DNA of 64,000 nt from Zoogloeaceae bacterium. GTDB taxonomy: Bacteria; Pseudomonadota; Gammaproteobacteria; Burkholderiales; Rhodocyclaceae. The stretch is taken from assembly GCA_024235675.1 (NCBI GenBank), contig JACKLZ010000005.1:310001-374000 (forward strand), given 5' to 3'. Shown here one piece after another: positions 55,120-63,985 of the stretch (position 1 is its first letter; each line of letters opens with the position of its first letter). The translations under genes and the position numbers were made by a program. The notes beneath the pieces were generated by a model that saw nothing but the letters and a program-made list of their open reading frames with translations, made no database searches and had not been told where the DNA came from.

Positions 55120-55947
55120 TCAGTGGGCTTGCTGAATGCCGGAGATCAGCCAGCCGCCATCGGCGGCAATCGGCTTGGTCAGGTGCCAGACTTCGTCGAA
55201 CGCTTCAGGGGCGGCATCGCGGTTTTCGCGGATGAGGCCATGAAAGCGCACGCTCACGATGTAGCGCTCGCTCTCTCGCACCACCTCGATCACGTCGGCC
55301 GTGAGGTCGACCACATCGGTCTGTTGTCCGCCATCGGCACGTTCGTCGAGTTGCATCTTCACCTCGGCAAAAACGTCGGGCGTGGTGAAAGCACGAATGT
55401 CATCCAGATTGCCGGCATCGTAGGCCGCCTGCATGCGGATGAAGTTGATCTTGGCCTGACGAACGAAGGCGACCTCGTCGAAGTCCTCCGGCACCGCCGC
55501 GGCACTGCTGCCCCCCGCGGGCGCGGCGTTGAAACGGGTTTCACGGGCGTCGTTGCCCGGCGTGGGTCCGGCGTATTGCATGCCTTGTGGTGCGCGCTGT
55601 ACGCCACCGCCGGCAAAACGGCGGAAGAGCCTGAAGGCGACGAAGGCGAGCAGCGCCATCAGCAACAGGCTGCCGAGCTCTTCGCCCATGCCCAGGTGTG
55701 AGAACAGTGCGGCAAGGCCGAGACCGGCCGCCAAGCCAGCGATCGGGCCCAGCCAGCTACGTTTGGGCGCGCCGTTGGCTGCGGCCCCTGCCTTGGGTGC
55801 GCTCGGCGCCGCTCTGGGGGTGGTCGCTGGTGCGCTACGCTGCATGCCGAAGGACTTGCTGCCACCGAAGCGTCGTGCTTCTGCCTCTCCAGCCGAGATT
55901 CCGAGGACGAAGGTGCAGGCGATCAAAGCGATAAAGCTACGAATCAT
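55120..55947 (-). CDS. Tim44 domain protein, exported or membrane-anchored
   Basis: A 275-residue protein with an N-terminal hydrophobic segment and AEARRFGGSKSFGMQRSAP, the standard opening of bacterial Tim44-like proteins, then hydrophobic segments (LLLMALLAFVAFRLF) and a C-terminal Tim44 domain (EVAFVRQAKINFIRMQAAYD, RAFTTPDVFAEVKMQL-like sequence). Its role in bacteria is unclear; it usually sits between ubiJ and ubiE in this lineage, as here. It lies 3 bases upstream of ubiJ. Confidence 0.88.
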   Translation of the reverse strand: MIRSFIALIACTFVLGISAGEAEARRFGGSKSFGMQRSAPATTPRAAPSAPKAGAAANGAPKRSWLGPIAGLAAGLGLAALFSHLGMGEELGSLLLMALLAFVAFRLFRRFAGGGVQRAPQGMQYAGPTPGNDARETRFNAAPAGGSSAAAVPEDFDEVAFVRQAKINFIRMQAAYDAGNLDDIRAFTTPDVFAEVKMQLDERADGGQQTDVVDLTADVIEVVRESERYIVSVRFHGLIRENRDAAPEAFDEVWHLTKPIAADGGWLISGIQQAH

Positions 55948-55959
55948 TGGATACTCCAG

Positions 55960-56700
55960 TCAGTGGATCTTGAAGCCCCGGTGTAGCGCAACGACGCCAC
56001 CGGTCATGTTGAAGTAGTCGACTTTCTCTAGGCCGACTTGTTCCATCAGTGTTTTCAATTCTTCCTGACCCGGATGCATGCGGATCGATTCGGCCAGGTA
56101 GCGATAGCTGTCGGCATCGCCCGCGACCTTCTGCCCAAGCCAGGGCAGGAGTTTGAAGGAATAGAGATCGTAGGCGGGTGCCAATGGTTTGTAGACCTGT
56201 GAAAACTCGAGCACCAGCAACTGGCCGCCCGGTTTGAGCACGCGGCGCATTTCGGCCAGTGCCTGATCCTTGTGGGTCATGTTGCGCAGCCCGAAAGCGA
56301 CCGTGACGACATTGAAGTAGTTGTCGGGGAAGGGCAGCTTCTCGGCGTCGCACTGGGCCACCGGCAGCGGGTGGCCGCGGTCGATCAGGCGGTCGCGACC
56401 ATGGGAGAGCATGGCGCCGTTGATGTCGGTCAGCCAGACTTGCCCGGTTGGCCCGACGCGCTTGGCAAAGGCCAGCGACAGGTCGGCGGTGCCGCCCGCA
56501 ACATCCAATACGCGATGACCCGCGCGTACGCCGGCAATCTGAATGGTGAAGGTTTTCCAGACGCGATGCAGCCCGAGCGACATCAGGTCATTCATGATGT
56601 CGTAATTGCTGGCGACGGAGGAAAACACGCCGGCAACGCGTTTGGCTTTTTCTTTTTCGGCGACGGATTCGAAGCCGAAGTGTGTGGTCTTGTCGTTCAT
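55960..56700 (-). CDS. ubiE: Demethylmenaquinone/2-methoxy-6-polyprenyl-1,4-benzoquinol methyltransferase UbiE
   Basis: Start at ATG 56700 (MNDKTTHFGFESVAEKEKA), giving 246 residues. The SAM site is RVLDVAGGTADLSLAFAKRV, with AFGLRNMTHKDQALAEMRRV and NMTGGVVALHRGFKI typical of UbiE. It carries out the C-methylation step of ubiquinone (and menaquinone) synthesis. The start overlaps the stop of the DUF971 gene by one base. Confidence 0.97.
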   Translation of the reverse strand: MNDKTTHFGFESVAEKEKAKRVAGVFSSVASNYDIMNDLMSLGLHRVWKTFTIQIAGVRAGHRVLDVAGGTADLSLAFAKRVGPTGQVWLTDINGAMLSHGRDRLIDRGHPLPVAQCDAEKLPFPDNYFNVVTVAFGLRNMTHKDQALAEMRRVLKPGGQLLVLEFSQVYKPLAPAYDLYSFKLLPWLGQKVAGDADSYRYLAESIRMHPGQEELKTLMEQVGLEKVDYFNMTGGVVALHRGFKIH

Positions 56701-57128
56701 CAGTGCTTGTGTCCTGCGCCGCAGCTGCCGCCCGTGGCGGGGCGGGTGGTGGTGTCGATATCGCGGCTGGCGTTCTCTGCCGCCAGACGCGCAAGGTAGT
56801 CTTGCCACAAGGTGTCGTGTTGCTCGCCGAGCATGAGCAGGTAGTCCCAGGAGTACAGGCCGCTGTCGTGTCCGTCGGAGAAGATGATCTTGAGGGCGTA
56901 GTTGCCCACCGGCTCCACACCGTTGACCCCGACGTCGCGTTTGCCGGTCTGCAGGACTTCCTGCCCCGCGCCGTGGCCGCGGACTTCCGCCGAGGGCGAG
57001 AAGACGCGCAGGAATTCGAATGGCAGCGCGTAGCGCGCGCCATTGTCGAACGCAATCTCGAGCACCCGGGACTGGGTGCGCAGGACGATGTCCGTGGGCA
57101 GGGGTGTGGTCGAGTTGAGGCCAGCCAT
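56700..57128 (-). CDS. DUF971 domain protein
   Basis: Start at ATG 57128 (MAGLNSTTPLPTDIVLRTQ); 142 residues. LEIAFDNGARYALPFEFLRV, VEPVGNYALKIIFSDGHDSG and LYSWDYLLMLGEQHDTLWQD are the DUF971 (gamma-butyrobetaine hydroxylase N-terminal-like) pattern. A C-terminal Gly/Cys/His stretch (GSCGAGHKH) may bind metal. It is the first gene of the ubiE group. Confidence 0.88.
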   Translation of the reverse strand: MAGLNSTTPLPTDIVLRTQSRVLEIAFDNGARYALPFEFLRVFSPSAEVRGHGAGQEVLQTGKRDVGVNGVEPVGNYALKIIFSDGHDSGLYSWDYLLMLGEQHDTLWQDYLARLAAENASRDIDTTTRPATGGSCGAGHKH

Positions 57129-57257
57129 GATGCGCCACCCGGGCGCTTGGGCCCGTAGAGTTAACGGAGTGTGCAATGATACCTGATGCCAGGGCGCGCT
57201 TACATTTGGGCCGGCCAGGAGGTGAATTTCGCTGAGCCCGGATTGCGCCGGTGTGAC

Positions 57258-57275
57258 GTGTCATGAAACCGTCAA
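57258..57275 (+). promoter_or_regulatory. Pho box upstream of phoB
   Basis: GTGTCAT, GAAA, CCGTCAA matches the two 7-base direct repeats (CTGTCAT-N4-CTGTCAT) of the PhoB operator closely. TAGACT at 57286-57291, 10 bases further on, is well placed as the -10. phoB starts at 57319, so phoBR is probably self-activated under phosphate limitation. Confidence 0.75.
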
Positions 57276-57318
57276 ATAGCTGCAATAGACTGTCGCACAA
57301 CGCTTTGGAGTGTCGATC

Positions 57319-58029
57319 ATGTCCGCCAATATTCTCGTCGTCGAAGATGAGCCCGCGATTCAGGAACTCATTGCCGCCAACCTCGGCCGTGCGGGCCATC
57401 ACGTCATCCGTGCGGCGGATGCCGAGACGGCGCAGCGCATTGTGCGCGAGGCCTTGCCGGATCTGATCCTGCTCGACTGGATGTTGCCAGGGATGCCCGG
57501 CATCGATCTGGCCCGCCGCCTGCGCGCCGAGGAGCGTACGCGGGACATTCCGCTGATCATGCTGACCGCGCGCGGCGAAGAGCACGACAAGGTTCAGGGG
57601 CTGGAGACCGGCGCCGACGACTACATTACCAAGCCGTTCAGCCCGCGTGAGCTGGTGGCCCGGATCAAGGCCGTGCTGCGCCGCCGGGCGCCTCAGGCGA
57701 CGGAAGACCCTGTGTTGATCGGCGGGCTCCTGCTGGATCCGGTGACGCATCGAATCACCGCAGGTGATGCTCAGATCGCGCTAGGTCCGACCGAGTTTCG
57801 CCTGTTGCACTTCCTCATGACCCACCCAGAGCGGGTGCATTCGCGAACCCAGTTGCTCGATCAGGTCTGGGGTGATCACGTCTTCGTTGAAGAGCGCACC
57901 GTCGATGTTCACATCCGCCGTCTGCGCGCCGCGCTTGAGGCGACACGGCATGACCGCCTGATCCAGACCGTGCGTGGCAGCGGCTATCGTCTGTCGGCCC
58001 AGCCAGACGATGAATCGGCCATGCGATAA
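57319..58029 (+). CDS. phoB: Phosphate response regulator PhoB
   Basis: Start at ATG 57319, ahead of which is GGAG; 236 residues. Receiver domain: acceptor Asp53 in LILLDWMLPGMPGID, Lys105 in DDYITKPFSPRELVA. DNA-binding winged helix: FRLLHFLMTHPERVHSRTQL, FVEERTVDVHIRRLRAAL and the closing VRGSGYRLS. It is a PhoB-type activator of phosphate-scavenging genes; the adjacent Pho box and phoR support the name. Confidence 0.95.
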   Translation: MSANILVVEDEPAIQELIAANLGRAGHHVIRAADAETAQRIVREALPDLILLDWMLPGMPGIDLARRLRAEERTRDIPLIMLTARGEEHDKVQGLETGADDYITKPFSPRELVARIKAVLRRRAPQATEDPVLIGGLLLDPVTHRITAGDAQIALGPTEFRLLHFLMTHPERVHSRTQLLDQVWGDHVFVEERTVDVHIRRLRAALEATRHDRLIQTVRGSGYRLSAQPDDESAMR

Positions 58030-58103
58030 TTCGGCATCGCCGCACCTGACGGGGGCCCCCCATTCACACCGTACGTTATGTCTGGACGGCGTTCGCCGGC
58101 ACT

Positions 58104-59384
58104 GTGGCGCTCGTGGCGCTCGTGGCCGCCGCATGCGCTGTACTGATTTCACCTTTGACGGGCAGCCTCGTCGCCGGCGTCGGCCTGCTGTGGATGCTGT
58201 TCAAGCAGCATGCGCATCTGGCCCGACTGGTACGGTGGGCTCACAAACCGATCGGCCAGGAGCCTCTGCCTCAGGCCACCGGCCTGTGGGATCTCATCTA
58301 TTCCGACCTGAATCGCAACGTGCGGCAAGTTATGGCCGAACGCGCCAAACTCGGCGCTGAGCTGGACCGCTTCCGCGACGCAAGCCAGGCCATGCCGGAT
58401 GGGGTGATGTATTTGTCCCTGACTGGCGCCATCGAGTGGATCAATCGTCGTGCGGCGGAAGACCTCGGACTGGATCTGGATCGTGATCGCGGGGCGCCGG
58501 TTATCAATCTGGTTCGGCAGCCCGACTTCGTCCATTACCTTGAGTCCGGTGACTACAGCGAACCCTTTCTGTTTCACCCGATTCGTCGCCCGGGCGCGGC
58601 CTTGCTGGTACAGGTCATTACCTTCGGCGACGGTCGGCGGATGGTGATTTCGCGCGATGTGACCCAGATCGAGAAGCTCGAGACCATGCGCCGTGATTTT
58701 GTTGCCAACGTGTCGCACGAGTTGCGGACGCCCTTGACGGTGGTGTCCGGCTTTATCGAAACGGTGCTCGATGGTCTGGACGATGTGCCGCGCGAAGATG
58801 TGCTGCGCTACTTGGGCATGGCGCACGAGCAGGCCGCGCGAATGCAGCGTCTGATTCAGGATTTGCTGGTCTTGTCGGCGCTGGAAACCGGCGCACCGCA
58901 GCCGATTGAGGATGTCTTTGATGTGGTCGGCCTGGTGCGGGAAGTGGCGCGTGAGACCGAGGCCTTGTCCGCCGGCCGACACACGATCAGCGTAATCGCG
59001 ACGGACGCATGCCGTGTTCAGGGCAGTGCCAAAGAGCTGCACAGTGCTTTTGCCAACCTCGCGAGCAATGCGATTCGCTACTCACCCAGCGGCGGCGAGA
59101 TTCAATTGCGGTGGCAACTGCTGGCGTCGGGTGCCGGGGAATTCTGCGTGAGCGACAGCGGGATCGGTATCGCGCCCGAGCACATCCCTCGACTGACCGA
59201 GCGTTTTTATCGGGTCGATCGCGGGCGATCGCGTGAAACCGGCGGAACCGGTCTGGGCCTGGCCATCGTCAAGCATGTCCTGACACGGCATCAGGCCGAG
59301 CTGAAGATCACCAGCGCGCCGGGCGAAGGCAGCTGCTTTTGTGCTGTGCTGCCCGCCCGTCGAATGGTGCCGATAGCGTCTTAG
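58104..59384 (+). CDS. phoR: Phosphate sensor histidine kinase PhoR
   Basis: From GTG 58104 the protein has 426 residues. A hydrophobic N-terminus (VALVAAACAVLISPLTGSLV) is followed by a PAS-like part, then the H-box FVANVSHELRTPLTVVSGFI, N-box ANLASNAIRYSPSGGEI, G1 DSGIGIAPEHI and G2 GGTGLGLAIVKHVL. The start is uncertain: the frame is open back to 58050 (RGPPIHTVRYVWTAFAG) with only an ATT (58062) as a candidate. Its stop overlaps the stop of the convergent gene (59381-59384). Confidence 0.92.
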   Translation: MALVALVAAACAVLISPLTGSLVAGVGLLWMLFKQHAHLARLVRWAHKPIGQEPLPQATGLWDLIYSDLNRNVRQVMAERAKLGAELDRFRDASQAMPDGVMYLSLTGAIEWINRRAAEDLGLDLDRDRGAPVINLVRQPDFVHYLESGDYSEPFLFHPIRRPGAALLVQVITFGDGRRMVISRDVTQIEKLETMRRDFVANVSHELRTPLTVVSGFIETVLDGLDDVPREDVLRYLGMAHEQAARMQRLIQDLLVLSALETGAPQPIEDVFDVVGLVREVARETEALSAGRHTISVIATDACRVQGSAKELHSAFANLASNAIRYSPSGGEIQLRWQLLASGAGEFCVSDSGIGIAPEHIPRLTERFYRVDRGRSRETGGTGLGLAIVKHVLTRHQAELKITSAPGEGSCFCAVLPARRMVPIAS

Positions 59385-60973
59385 GATCGCCCCAGTGTGG
59401 TGAATTCCACCCGATCGAAATTGCTGCCGCGGGTCACCAGACGGGTGAGCCGGATCTGCATCGACTCGCCGCCCATCTTGAGTTCGACGATGCGTTGCGA
59501 TTGATACCACCCGGCGGGCAATACCAGGCTCGGTCCGGCTTTCAGGGCGGGCACCGCAGGCAGCAGGAAGCCGAGCTTGTATGGAACTTTCGAGTTCGCG
59601 TGCAGGCCGATCAGACGGGCGGCAACGCCCTCGGGCAAGCCCGGCATCACATGTACGCCGAGTTCCATCACGCCGTCGGGTCGATACATCAGCCAGCTGA
59701 TGTGCGCCAGCAGATAGTGTTGGCCGTCTGGCGGCCGGATCCCGACCAGTTGATGGTGTTCGAAGCGTTTGGCGCTTGGCTGTGACTGGAGCCGGAAGCC
59801 GCCCACGGACTGGTCGAGAATCTCCCACAACTGAGGGATGTAGCCGCGTTCGATAGCCAGGCGCTTGAGCGCCTCGGGCTGCATGGGCACCTCTTCGGCG
59901 CGCTCGCCGAAGGTGATCGCAGCGATGTCGGTCTGCAGCGGATTGAACGCGCTGATCTTGGGCGATTCAAAGGGTTTGCCGAGCACATAGAAGCCAATGG
60001 CTTCCCATTCCGAGCACAGGCCGAGGCGACCGCGCGTGGCGCGCCGGGTGTAGCGACGCCCGGCCGAGGCGAGTCCCCAGGGGCGGTAGAGCGACAGCAG
60101 CAGGCGACCGCCGGCTTCGGTCGAGCAATCGTCGCCGAGGCCGAGGGAGGTCGGGGTGACGCCTTGTTTGAACTGAGTCAGCACGGCCTGAATCTGCCCG
60201 GCCAGGCGACTGCCGTCGAAGCGGCGCAGATGCGGTGAGCTGGTCAGTGTGGCGATCGGGCGCAGGCCGTGGTCGCGACTCAGGTCCATGGCGTAGGTGC
60301 CCGGTTTGTCGGACTCCTGCGGCAGATGCAAGGTGCAGTAGGGGGCGAAGCGCTGCGCCCAGCGACAGACCCAGACGAACTCGCGCTGGCTGCGGCCAAA
60401 GGGGTTGGACAGGTCGACCAGCAGCACGGCGACATAGGCTTCGACGCTGCTCTGGGCCTTCCAGACTTCGTTCAGCGGGTCGGCCACGCGGGTTCTGGCC
60501 ACGCCTTGCTGTTCGGCCACTGCGTAGCCGGCGTGGAAGTCGAGCCACAGGCCCTTGGGTACCGCGCGATGGGCGCGGAAGTATTCGAGCAGCACATTGC
60601 CGCTGTAATGCAAGCGGCGCTGCAGCAGGGTCGGGCGCTGCGCGCCGAGTGTTTCGCGGGTGGCGTCGCGCTGGGCGATCTGGGCGTAGGACTGGGCGAG
60701 CTCCTGCCATAGCTTGACCACCTTGGCGAGCGTGGCTTCTTCAAGGCTGTCGGGCGGGAGCGGATGGTCGGCGTAGCGTTTGGCGAGCTCTTCCTGGACG
60801 AAAGCAATCGACGATCGCGCGCTTTCCAGGACCTCGAAATGCAGCTCGGGCGATGGCGGCGTGGCGTGCAATGCCGCCACGATGGCCGCGAGCGTCTTGT
60901 GGCTCTCGCTCACATTGACCGGGTTGAGGTTCCGGATTGTCGCCTGCGCGACGGTCGGATCGGAATAATTCAT
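59381..60973 (-). CDS. Uncharacterised 530-aa protein with PilZ-like C-terminal half
   Basis: Starts at ATG 60973 with AAGGGACACC ahead. The N-terminal 250 residues are helical (LATLAAIVAALHATPPSPEL-like, FVQEELAKRYADHPLPPDSL) without a recognised domain. The C-terminal half has a beta-barrel pattern close to PilZ: QSQPSAKRFEHHQLVGIRPP, LLAHISWLMYRPDGVMELGV, GVAARLIGLHANSKV. The RxxxR c-di-GMP motif is not obvious, so ligand binding is uncertain. No membrane segment. It is a single gene convergent with phoR. Confidence 0.6.
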   Translation of the reverse strand: MNYSDPTVAQATIRNLNPVNVSESHKTLAAIVAALHATPPSPELHFEVLESARSSIAFVQEELAKRYADHPLPPDSLEEATLAKVVKLWQELAQSYAQIAQRDATRETLGAQRPTLLQRRLHYSGNVLLEYFRAHRAVPKGLWLDFHAGYAVAEQQGVARTRVADPLNEVWKAQSSVEAYVAVLLVDLSNPFGRSQREFVWVCRWAQRFAPYCTLHLPQESDKPGTYAMDLSRDHGLRPIATLTSSPHLRRFDGSRLAGQIQAVLTQFKQGVTPTSLGLGDDCSTEAGGRLLLSLYRPWGLASAGRRYTRRATRGRLGLCSEWEAIGFYVLGKPFESPKISAFNPLQTDIAAITFGERAEEVPMQPEALKRLAIERGYIPQLWEILDQSVGGFRLQSQPSAKRFEHHQLVGIRPPDGQHYLLAHISWLMYRPDGVMELGVHVMPGLPEGVAARLIGLHANSKVPYKLGFLLPAVPALKAGPSLVLPAGWYQSQRIVELKMGGESMQIRLTRLVTRGSNFDRVEFTTLGRS

Positions 60974-61065
60974 GGTGTCCCTTTTGGGCGCCTTATTGTT
61001 TTTTCGTCAGTCAATGCTGCGCTGCGTCTGACCGCCTTGCATGATGACCTGCCAGAGGCCATCGA

Positions 61066-61482
61066 TCAATCATCCATTCGGCCAATCCATTCGGTCAACG
61101 CAATGGCCAGCTGTGTATCGCTGACCGTCGCCTGTGCGCCGGATGGCCGTCGTGGCGCAGCCCAGATCGGGTCCGGGAAGTGGGCATCGTCGGCGTAGCG
61201 AGCGATGACGTGCCAGTGCAGGTGCGGCACCATGTTGCCCAGGCTCGCCAGATTGATCTTGGCCGGCGAAAACTCACGGCGCACGGCGGCCTCGGTGGCC
61301 AGCGTGATTTTCATCAGATGGGCGCGATCATCAGATGACAGGTCAGTCATTTCCGCCACATGCCCATGCCAGATGACCCGGCAATAACCTTGGTAGTGCG
61401 CGTCGGCGACCCGAATGACACGGCATCGATCGTCGCGCCACAGTACGCGTTCGGACTCAGGCTGGCACAGCGGGCAATCCAT
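61066..61482 (-). CDS. HIT family hydrolase
   Basis: Start at ATG 61482 (MDCPLCQPESERVLW), preceded by GGAGATCC; 138 residues. The histidine triad is HLHWHVIARY, with CPLCQ at the start as in zinc-binding HIT proteins. It probably hydrolyses a nucleotide or dinucleotide phosphate. Single gene. Confidence 0.9.
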   Translation of the reverse strand: MDCPLCQPESERVLWRDDRCRVIRVADAHYQGYCRVIWHGHVAEMTDLSSDDRAHLMKITLATEAAVRREFSPAKINLASLGNMVPHLHWHVIARYADDAHFPDPIWAAPRRPSGAQATVSDTQLAIALTEWIGRMDD

Positions 61483-61565
61483 CGGATCTCCGTTTGGCGA
61501 GAAATGTTTCAAAATAATTCAAAGTGCAGTATGCCTCCAAATTTTTGCCGCGTCGTGACAGTGTG

Positions 61566-62387
61566 TCACGTTGACGGGCAGCTTTCGGGGCGAAAAAACG
61601 GTCGTGTTGCACATTCGGTCATCGCCATCGGCGCGCCTTCGCAGAAACTCAGCAAGGTACCCGGCGGTATGGTATGCCAGGCCTCGTTGTCGGTCAGCGG
61701 CGTGGTGGCGATGACGGCGACCCGGTCCTTGGGTGTAGTGACCTGGTCGAAATCGATGGTCACATCCTGGTCGGTCAGGTGCGCCTCGGCAAAGGGCGCC
61801 TGCCGGATGATGTAGCTGAGCCGGGAGGCGCAGTGCGCAAACAGCTTGTCGCCATTGGAGAGCAGGAAGTTGAACTCGCCGAAGGCGCCGATATCGGTGG
61901 CCAGTTCGCGCAGCGTCTCGTGCAGTTCGGCCACCGGCGGCGGGCCGTCCGGGAAGCGCTGGGCCAGCGCATTGAGAATCTCGCAAAAGGCGCGCTCCGA
62001 GTCGGTGGTGCCCACCGGGCGGAAGCGGCCGCTGGGCTCCGGGGCGTAGGCTTTCAGGTCGCCATTGTGGGCAAACAACCAGTACTGCCCCCATAGCTCG
62101 CGCATGAACGGATGGGTGTTCTCGAGCGTGATGTCGCCGTGTGTGGCCTTGCGGATGTGCGCGATGACATTGAGTGAGCGGATCGCGTAGCTGCGCACCA
62201 GTTCGGCCACCGGCGATTCGATGCTTGGGCGCGGGTCGAGAAACACCCGGCAGCCCCGGCCTTCAAAGAAAGCGATGCCCCAGCCGTCCTGGTGGATATC
62301 GGTCAGACCGCCCCGGGCCTGGAAGCCGGTGAAGGAAAAACAGATGTCGGTCGGCACGTTACAGTTCATGCCCAGCAGTTGGCACAT
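61566..62387 (-). CDS. Class II glutamine amidotransferase (YafJ-like)
   Basis: A 273-residue protein with the catalytic Cys2 exposed by Met removal (MCQLLGMNC), the GGLTDIHQDGWGIAFFEGRG segment, and SLNVIAHIRKATHGDITLE followed by NTHPFMRELWG, as in YafJ/Gat-II family members. It likely takes the amide nitrogen from glutamine for an unknown acceptor. Strong ribosome site GAGGGTG. Confidence 0.9.
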   Translation of the reverse strand: MCQLLGMNCNVPTDICFSFTGFQARGGLTDIHQDGWGIAFFEGRGCRVFLDPRPSIESPVAELVRSYAIRSLNVIAHIRKATHGDITLENTHPFMRELWGQYWLFAHNGDLKAYAPEPSGRFRPVGTTDSERAFCEILNALAQRFPDGPPPVAELHETLRELATDIGAFGEFNFLLSNGDKLFAHCASRLSYIIRQAPFAEAHLTDQDVTIDFDQVTTPKDRVAVIATTPLTDNEAWHTIPPGTLLSFCEGAPMAMTECATRPFFRPESCPST

Positions 62388-62488
62388 AATTCACCCTCGA
62401 AGCGTGGTAGCCTGTGCGGCTTAAAGCCTTTAAACACGGGCTATCTAGGGAATTTGAGTCTTCTGATTTAGGTGACACACGGAGCGCT

Positions 62489-63985
62489 ATGAACAAACCA
62501 CGTAAAGGTGACACAGTGTCCGAGTTTCTCTTTCAGAAGAAAGGTTCATCCGTATGGTACTACCGCAGGCGATACCCGAAGAACGTGGAGGTGTTGCTAG
62601 GCAAGTCGGTGTTCATGCAAAGCCTGAAGACCCGTGAGAAGCGGGAGGCGAAGGAACTATCGCGAAAGGTGTCGGTTCAGTTCGATGAGCACTGCGCTGC
62701 AGCGCTGCGCGAGGCAGAGCTTGCACAGGTTTCTGTGGCCGTCCCGAACGGAGGCAGTCAGAACGCAGTCACAACGTCCGAGCCAAGCCCGAAGGAGATT
62801 CTAGCCACCATGGCGGAACGGGTGAGGCTTGCCGCTCAACGGGTCATTGAGGAGCAGCAGCGCGATCCGACGGGGTGGCGTGAGACGGCCTTGCGCTGGC
62901 GTGATCTGTACGAATCGCAAGTAACTCGACCATTGGGAGGCCCCGGTCCTTCGTTGGGGGTTGAGGCTCAGGCGAGTGTGCGCGGCATTGATGCAGTGTT
63001 GCGGGGCGAGACTCTTCCGGAGTTCTCGCAGCAAGTCCAAAGGGCAGGGGCTAATGCGGGTTCGGGAACGGCTGATCCTGACGGGCGTTCATGGGCGTCC
63101 ATCCGCGATGATGCCTTGGCGCAGTACAAGGATGCGGTGAGTGCTCCCCGTTACGAAGTCGCAAAGCGGGTGCTATTTGCACTGCGAGTACAGGAAGGCT
63201 CCGAACGAGCTATCAAGGATGCGCTCCGGGACCACGGCAAAGCGCGCTTGAAGGAAGTTCAACCCCGCACCGTTCGCGGGCAGCAAGATGCGGCTGTTGC
63301 TGCGATAAGGAAGGTGATTCCAGTCTTTAAGCCGCATGAGATACGGGAACTCAAGGGCGTCATGCAGCCGAGCGTCGGGGACAGGGATTCAATACCGGTC
63401 GAAAATCTACGGGCTGCTCTTGAATCCTTGAGGACTAAGCGTCCAAGTGCAAAGGTTCGGAATGGGTATGAGGGCGGCGCTTCTCAGTTCGATTGCATTG
63501 CGATTCAGATGCTCGCTTTCACGGGGATGAAGCCGCGGGAACTCATTCAAGCGCGGTCGGCGTCCTTAGTCACTAAACCCGATGTGTTCGGGAATATAGG
63601 GCTATTCTTTCGAGTCACAAAAGAGATGGCGAAGAATCAAGCGGCAGCACGGGACATTCCTATAAGCGACGGAATAAGAGCCATTGTCGACGTGGCAAAA
63701 CTCAGGATGTTCTTTGAGTGGCTGGAGCAGAATCCACGTTCCGTGCCGGGGCTCGTTTCGTCTATGGGTACGAGGTTCAAGGAATTGTCGGAGGGCTACA
63801 CCCCTTACCAGATCCGACACACTTGGGCCGACGTTGCCCGGCACGCTGGGGTTGAGGAAGAGCTTCGCGAGCGCATCATAGGGCATTCATTGGGCATTCG
63901 TGGCGTTTATGGCTCAGGCATCCCCCTTGCCAAGGGCCTTGACGCTATACTCGCGGTGAAGCGAGTGATTCTCGGTGAGACGTAG
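62489..63985 (+). CDS. DUF6538-type site-specific tyrosine recombinase (integrase)
   Basis: Start at ATG 62489 (MNKPRKGDTVSEFLFQKKG) with GGAG ahead; 498 residues. The N-terminal DUF6538 element is FLFQKKGSSVWYYRRRYPKN followed by MQSLKTREKREAKELS. Catalytic region: TGMKPREL (residues 345-352), YQIRHTW (440-446), IIGHS (His465) and Tyr474 in RGVYGSG. Relative to XerD-type enzymes the first Arg is Lys348 and the box II His is Tyr440; Arg443, His465 and Tyr474 are retained. Codon use and base composition are less GC-rich than the flanking core genes. It is a mobile-element gene at the window edge. Confidence 0.85.
   Translation: MNKPRKGDTVSEFLFQKKGSSVWYYRRRYPKNVEVLLGKSVFMQSLKTREKREAKELSRKVSVQFDEHCAAALREAELAQVSVAVPNGGSQNAVTTSEPSPKEILATMAERVRLAAQRVIEEQQRDPTGWRETALRWRDLYESQVTRPLGGPGPSLGVEAQASVRGIDAVLRGETLPEFSQQVQRAGANAGSGTADPDGRSWASIRDDALAQYKDAVSAPRYEVAKRVLFALRVQEGSERAIKDALRDHGKARLKEVQPRTVRGQQDAAVAAIRKVIPVFKPHEIRELKGVMQPSVGDRDSIPVENLRAALESLRTKRPSAKVRNGYEGGASQFDCIAIQMLAFTGMKPRELIQARSASLVTKPDVFGNIGLFFRVTKEMAKNQAAARDIPISDGIRAIVDVAKLRMFFEWLEQNPRSVPGLVSSMGTRFKELSEGYTPYQIRHTWADVARHAGVEEELRERIIGHSLGIRGVYGSGIPLAKGLDAILAVKRVILGET

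Noticed and set aside
62388..62488. tRNA attachment site for the integrase
   Set aside because: The sequence ahead of the integrase does not fold as a tRNA 3' end and no direct repeat was found within the window.
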